From CAZEYI01 sp964422855 (lineage in GTDB: Bacteria; Patescibacteriota; Gracilibacteria; Absconditabacterales; Absconditicoccaceae), in the NCBI GenBank assembly GCA_964422855.1, contig CAYRCS010000029.1:1-11294 (forward strand): 11,294 nt of DNA, given 5' to 3'. Positions within the stretch are counted from its first letter, which is position 1. Each line of letters begins with the position of its first letter. A program made the translations under genes and the position numbers. The notes beneath the pieces are model-generated. The model saw nothing but the letters and a program-made list of their open reading frames with translations, was not told the DNA's origin and did not search any database. Positions 7,090 to 11,294 of this stretch are shown in pieces.

Positions 7090-8463
7090 TTACTCTTCTT
7101 TGTGACGAGTAAAGAGTTGGCGAGGGTCTTTTCTTTCTCTTCATTTAAATTTGATAACCAATGGCGTACCTACGAAACCAAAATATTTTCTCAGTGTATT
7201 GTCTATCCATTTCTTGAATGCGAAATTTGATCTCTCGACGTAATTGACGAAGACCATAAATGTCGGAGCATTGATATCTACTTGTGTGACAAACATAATC
7301 TTACAGATCTTGTTCTTGGAGAAACGCGGAGGTCTGGTAAGCATGTCTTGTGCAATGACTTTGTTGAGGTCGTTGGTGCTTATTCTCTTGGTAGCTTCTG
7401 CGTGGATCGCGCGGATCATTTTCATCAAATCTGGTATCCCTTGTCCTGTCTTAGCAACCATAGGAACGATGGGTATATATTTGGCAAAATCCATCTTAGC
7501 CTGCGTCTCCTTCATGATATGGGTAACTTCCTTCTTGGTGAGCATATCAACCTTGTTCATAGCTATCACCATAGGCAAGGCGAGATTGTATACTTCGCTA
7601 ATCAAGGTCATATCTCTGTGTGATATACCTTCGGTAGCATCCATCATAATGACGACTACTGGCCTAATATACTCGAGCATATCTTTGGTCTTCGTATAAG
7701 CTATTTTTTCGATACCGTGCATGTGTCAGACACGCTTGATACCAGCAGTGTCGAAGATAGTAAAATCTTGATCTTCATAATTGAAATCAGTCACGATATA
7801 GTCACGCGTCGTACCAGCCTTATCCTCTACCTTGGATAAGTATTGTCAGACAAAAGTATTGAGCATAGTAGATTTACCAGCGTTGGGTTTGCCCACAATT
7901 GCAAATGATATACCTGAGTGCTCTTGTTTGAGTCTAGCGAGTTCGTCTTGTGCATCTTTGAGACTAGGATTATCTCCCATAAATTCTATCATCATCTCTT
8001 GGAGTACTTCTATATTTAATTGATTGAGTGCACTTACTCATACAACGTTTTCAAAACCAAGAGAATAGTAATCTGCAATAGCTATATCATAGTCATTGCT
8101 CTTATGCTTCTTGTCCAATTTGTTTATGACCAAAATCACCTTCTTCTTACTATTGGTCTTGATGATATAATCAAAAATATAATGCTCTTTGTTACTGATA
8201 CCTGCCACATCATCTATGACAAATAATATCAAATCACTATTATCAACGATGAATTGGATGAAAGGAATTTCTTCCGTAAAATCCAACAATCCTGGACTAT
8301 CCAAAAATGTTACCTTACCCAATCATGGTATGTCTGTAGGATGACGCAAGATGTCTGTCGTCGTACCAGGGATATCGGTAACGATAGCTCTAAATTGGCC
8401 TATCAATCTATTAAATAATGTGGATTTACCAACATTGGTAGCTCCTACTAATCCTATATGCAT
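7090..8463 (-). CDS. der: Ribosome-assembly GTPase Der (EngA)
   Basis: A 457-residue protein with the tandem GTPase domains and C-terminal KH-like domain of Der, which acts in 50S subunit maturation. Domain 1: G1 GATNVGKST (about residues 8-16), G3 DSPG, G4 NKLD. Domain 2: G1 GKPNAGKST (about 188-196), KAGTTRD, G3 DTAG, G4 NKVD. The KH-like domain contains [11 protein letters not shown] and ends [14 protein letters not shown]. Five TGA codons are Gly, including one at 7143-7141 that a standard reading takes as the stop; the frame continues 16 more codons ([17 protein letters not shown]) to TAA at 7092-7090, a basic tail as expected for Der. The domain-1 G1 has GAT for the usual GRP. ATG at 8463 begins directly with the first strand (MHIGLVG). 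Confidence 0.95.
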
Positions 8464-8553
8464 CGTGTTTTGTGGATAAACTACCCTGATACTATGGAAA
8501 TGGAGTCAAAAAACAATATCTCTACACAGAACTTTATATTATATTGATAGGTG
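8464..8553. promoter_or_regulatory. Divergent promoter region between der and the NUDIX gene
   Basis: This 90-nt spacer separates two genes that start away from each other, so both promoters should be here. Toward NUDIX, an AT-rich TATATT at 8535-8540 would act as a -10 box and give a leader of only about 7 nt. Toward der, TTGACT (minus strand, 8509-8504) resembles a -35 box, but no well-spaced -10 is convincing. The assignment rests mainly on gene orientation. Confidence 0.4.
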
Positions 8554-9108
8554 ATGGATCTTGCCATACCAGATAATGCCAAGAGGATATACAAAGGACA
8601 CCATATAGAACTCCGAAATTGGGAGCAAAAATTGTTTGATGATAGTGTCGATACTTTTGAGTGACTCAAGATTAGAGACTTTGTTCATACCATCGTAATC
8701 CGTGATGATAAGATACTTATAGCTCAAGAAGAGCAACCGTGGATTGGGAAATTCTATTCGTTTGTGAGCGGAAGCATCGATGATGGCTATACTCCACTGG
8801 CTGCCGCAGCTAAAGAACTCGAGGAAGAAGCAGGCATTCTATCTCATGACCTCAAGCATATCGTCAGTTTTAATGGAACGGGCGTGGTCGTAAAAATCCA
8901 TGTTTTCATCACCAGAGATTTTGATGAGACTGGTATACAAAAACTTGAACCAGGAGAGAAGATAAACCTGCTCCGAGTATCGTTTGATGAACTTCTGACC
9001 TATATGGCACGCGATGATCGAAGAGCTCATGATTTCAATGTCCGAGCTAGCAAAAAATATTTTATATCAGGCAAGCATGTAGAGTTTAAAAAATTACTTT
9101 TGGGATAA
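8554..9108 (+). CDS. NUDIX hydrolase
   Basis: A 184-residue protein with the NUDIX box at about residues 73-95: GSIDDGYTPL then AAAAKELEEEAGI. The metal-binding core EL.EE.G is intact, but the first Glu of the consensus is Tyr and the consensus Arg is Lys. Family members cleave nucleoside diphosphates linked to another group (X); the substrate cannot be deduced here. The N-terminal part (about 1-40) reads WEQKLFDDSVDTFEGL, with Gly from TGA, then RDFVHTIVIRDDKILIAQEE, the strand preceding the box. This layout recalls isopentenyl-isomerase-like or ADP-sugar NUDIX proteins, unproven. The TAG at 8548-8550 closes the frame upstream; GTG 8551 is an alternative start one codon earlier. No usable Shine-Dalgarno site is visible. 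Confidence 0.88.
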
Positions 9109-9169
9109 GGTTTTCTTGCTTTGTCTATCGAAATACAAATAGTACAGTTTCTTTATCAGAACATGTAGT

Positions 9170-10360
9170 ATGAATCGACAGAAAATTATCGTCTACGCAG
9201 GGATTTTTCTGGATGTACTAGGAATTGGGGTACTTATACCTGCCACAGCAGAACTTATGCAATATTCTCAAGTGACTGACTGGCAGATATCGTTGGGATT
9301 AACAGTCTATGCGTTTTGTGCATTTCTCGCTGCTCCAGTCTTGGGACAGTTATCGGACAAATATGGGAGGAAAAACATACTAATACTGTGTTTGCTTGGT
9401 ACAACTGCTTCCTTTGGCATACTCTTCGTACCAACGTTTGCCATCTATCTCATATCCAGAATTATCAACTGAATTACTGGATGAAACATAAGTATCTACC
9501 AGGCAATACTCTCTGATATAGCCGTGGACAATGCTGATAGAAAAAAGAATTTTGGGATACTCTGAGCATTGTTTGGTCTATGATTTATCGTATGACCGCT
9601 GGTGGGTGCGATATTGGTCAAGCAAGGTATCCAATGGGTTTTCTGATTTTGTTTTGTGTTCTCATTGATCGAGACACTTATGATCATCTGGAAATATAAA
9701 GAGACCAATCAACATATTACACATCGTAAAATTACCTACAATCCGATTCCTGTATTTATCAAATATCTTCGTCAAAAAAAATATAATGGCGTCATGGGGT
9801 CGAGCTTCTTTCTCAATGCCGCAGCATTTAGCTACCAGTCTATCATGGCCATACTCTTGGTCAATAGATTTGGCACGCCAGGCTATGAAGTATGATACTA
9901 TCTAGCAGGGATAGGGCTTATAAGTGCCATCAATCAAGGATTTTTGGTCCCTAAATTTTGGACAAAATATTTTTCCAATAAGCAATTATTTTACATCATC
10001 CATATAGCGATAATTCCATTGTTTCTCGGGATGGCATTAGCTCCAAATTTGTGGATGTTTCTGGCGGCATGGTTTGCTGTCGTACCTTTTGCAAATCTAG
10101 CCATGACTGTATATAACAGTGAGATCATCCAGCATAGCCACAAGACAGAAGTCTGAGAAGTGAGTGGTTTGATGTGATCTATCGGTTCGCTTACTATGTT
10201 TGTATGACCACTCATAGGTTCGTATGCATTGCTCAAAGAAATGAATGTGTTTTATGTAACGGTCGGCATCGCTGTTCTCAGTTTCATAAGCATCTTGTAT
10301 TATATCCGTGTTATCAATAGTATAGAGTTATGAACTACGAACGCTTCCAGCACAGCCTAG
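9170..10360 (+). CDS. MFS efflux transporter, TetA-like
   Basis: A 396-residue major facilitator protein with about 12 membrane segments, continuous only when eleven TGA codons are read as Gly. MFS motif A is GQLSDKYGRKNIL (about residues 60-72), and the antiporter motif C region in helix 5 reads GALFGLGFIVGPLVGA, with three TGA glycines in it; this motif marks drug:H+ antiporters of the TetA/DHA1 group. NGITGGNISIYQAILSDI before it also matches that group (R.i.G..ga.......a.i.D). Length fits the family. Export of a drug or metabolite is likely; the substrate is unknown. The stop is TAG at 10358-10360, beyond the start of the next gene. No clear Shine-Dalgarno site precedes the ATG. Confidence 0.9.
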
Positions 10361-11294
10361 ATGGCAAGAGCAAAAGTATATTTTTGGTCAACATGACAAA
10401 AGAGCCTGACCATCATTTTTCTGAAGCTGCTTTATCGTGTCTGGAAAAATATATCGCTACAGGCAAGCGCATAGGAATCATCGTGAATAAAAAATGATAT
10501 GCTGGATGAATCATCTGTCATAGTTGTGGCAATATCCCACAGTGCACCAGATGCTCAGTCAGCATCAGTTACTACAAAAATACAGGAGGCGATATGATGG
10601 GATTGTGCCATATATGTAAGACACAATACGAGATGCCAAAAGTCTGTCCTGCATGTCACAAGGATGGGATCAAGCTATATGGCTTGGGAACACAAAAAGT
10701 ACAAGAATTTATCAAAAATACCTACGGGGTTGATAGCCTTCGCGTTGAATCGGAAACCGTGAGTTCGCCGACCAAAATCAACAAACTATTAGCTGAAGTT
10801 GATAAGTATCAAGTCATCGTAGGGACATCATTACTCAGCACGCCGATACCAAACTATCCACTCGATGTGATAATATTTCTCCACGCAGATACAGGCCTCA
10901 ATATGCCCGACTATGGAGCTTCTGCACAAAATTTTGAGCTCCTGTATGGCACATTTTGCAAACACAATGCACCATTTTTTATCGTGCAGACATTTAATCC
11001 TGAGTGGCCAAGTATACGCTATGCATGCAAGCTCGATCGCGCCGGTTTCAAAGAAATAGATAATACATTTAGAAAAGAACACGACTATCCTCCATTTGGT
11101 GAGCTGTGTGTTTTGATGTATAAGAATGAGATAGAAGAGAGACTCTATACACAAGTGGACAAGCTGTATAAGGAGCTTCTGTATCTCAAAGAAAAGTATG
11201 AGCTCAAGGATCTCGTGATCTACAGCACACCACCACTGATCTACAAAGTTTTTGGGAAATATAGATACAACATCATCATCAAATGACCACAGGT
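10330..11294 (+). CDS. PriA-like primosomal protein, C-terminal half only; 3' end outside the window
   Basis: The frame runs from ATG 10330 off the window end, 321 residues so far with three TGA glycines. It aligns with the second half of PriA, the replication-restart helicase: NKKGYAGG (PriA nrRGya), then four intact CxxC pairs (CHSC, CTRC, CHIC, CPAC) forming the two zinc sites, YGLGTQKVQEF, VIVGTSLL, HADTGLNMPDYGASAQNFELL, IVQTFNPEWPS, YPPFGELCVLM and near the end KVFGKYRYNIIIKGP, matching PriA's last domain. The N-terminal DNA-binding domain and the Walker A/B helicase half are absent: a TAG (10318-10320) closes the frame upstream and the MFS gene occupies that DNA. Helicase motif V (AKGhDFp) and motif VI (AGRAGR) are also missing, so it is probably not a helicase. 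It overlaps the MFS gene by 31 nt. Confidence 0.82.

Noticed and set aside
7022..7144. lspA frame extending upstream through the gap
   Set aside because: This extension crosses the N gap, the repeat and the der 3' end; the family start is MHKRF at 7021.
8471..8479. TGTGGATAA, a perfect DnaA-box match (also at 3627-3635), as a sign of an origin
   Set aside because: Only two isolated copies, one inside the LysE coding region; no cluster, no AT-rich unwinding region and no dnaA or dnaN nearby, so chance is the better explanation.
1..11294. Massive pseudogenisation or frameshifts (many short fragments in one frame)
   Set aside because: Every break is a TGA in a frame that stays in register, and it falls on Gly positions of conserved motifs; no frameshift is needed anywhere.

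Overview
The window comes from a bacterium that reads UGA as glycine (translation table 25), as known for Gracilibacteria (BD1-5/GN02) and Absconditabacteria (SR1) of the candidate phyla radiation. Read with the standard code, nearly every gene looks shattered. With TGA as Gly, fourteen continuous genes appear, and the recoded positions fall on invariant family glycines: the RuvB P-loop (GPSGYGKTT), the NPGS motif of a YfcE-type phosphodiesterase and motif C of a TetA-like transporter. By hand I count about 49 in-frame TGA codons, and every complete gene ends in TAA or TAG. I cannot tell the two phyla apart from this window. The 10-N gap indicates a draft scaffold, probably from a metagenome.

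Layout. (1) 1-5370, plus strand: the 3' part of a large SLH-repeat surface protein, a metallophosphoesterase, ruvB, a LysE-family exporter, a sodium:solute-symporter-like protein and a small three-helix membrane protein. This run ends at a strong hairpin (5359-5392) that can serve both strands. (2) 5405-8463, minus strand: der (GTPase EngA), lspA (signal peptidase II), a DUF3127/SSB-like OB-fold protein with an SSB-type DDDLPF tail, a 113-residue unknown that only appears once TGA is recoded, and an 89-residue unknown. Two different palindromic intergenic repeats lie here (6499-6565 and 7053-7086); the second abuts the assembly gap. (3) 8554-11294, plus strand: a NUDIX hydrolase, an MFS transporter and, overlapping its end by 31 nt, a PriA-like gene that contains only the zinc-binding and C-terminal half of PriA.

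How the genes relate: der, lspA and ruvB are housekeeping genes for ribosome assembly, lipoprotein maturation and branch migration. The SSB-tailed OB protein and the PriA C-terminal-half protein could belong to one replication-restart system, since SSB tails are known PriA partners, but that link is inference. No stretch above about 150 nt lacks a gene. I see no tRNA, rRNA, CRISPR array, transposase or prophage. The most notable points are the recoding itself, its uneven use between genes, the PriA lacking its ATPase half, and the exact 636-nt duplication in the SLH protein.
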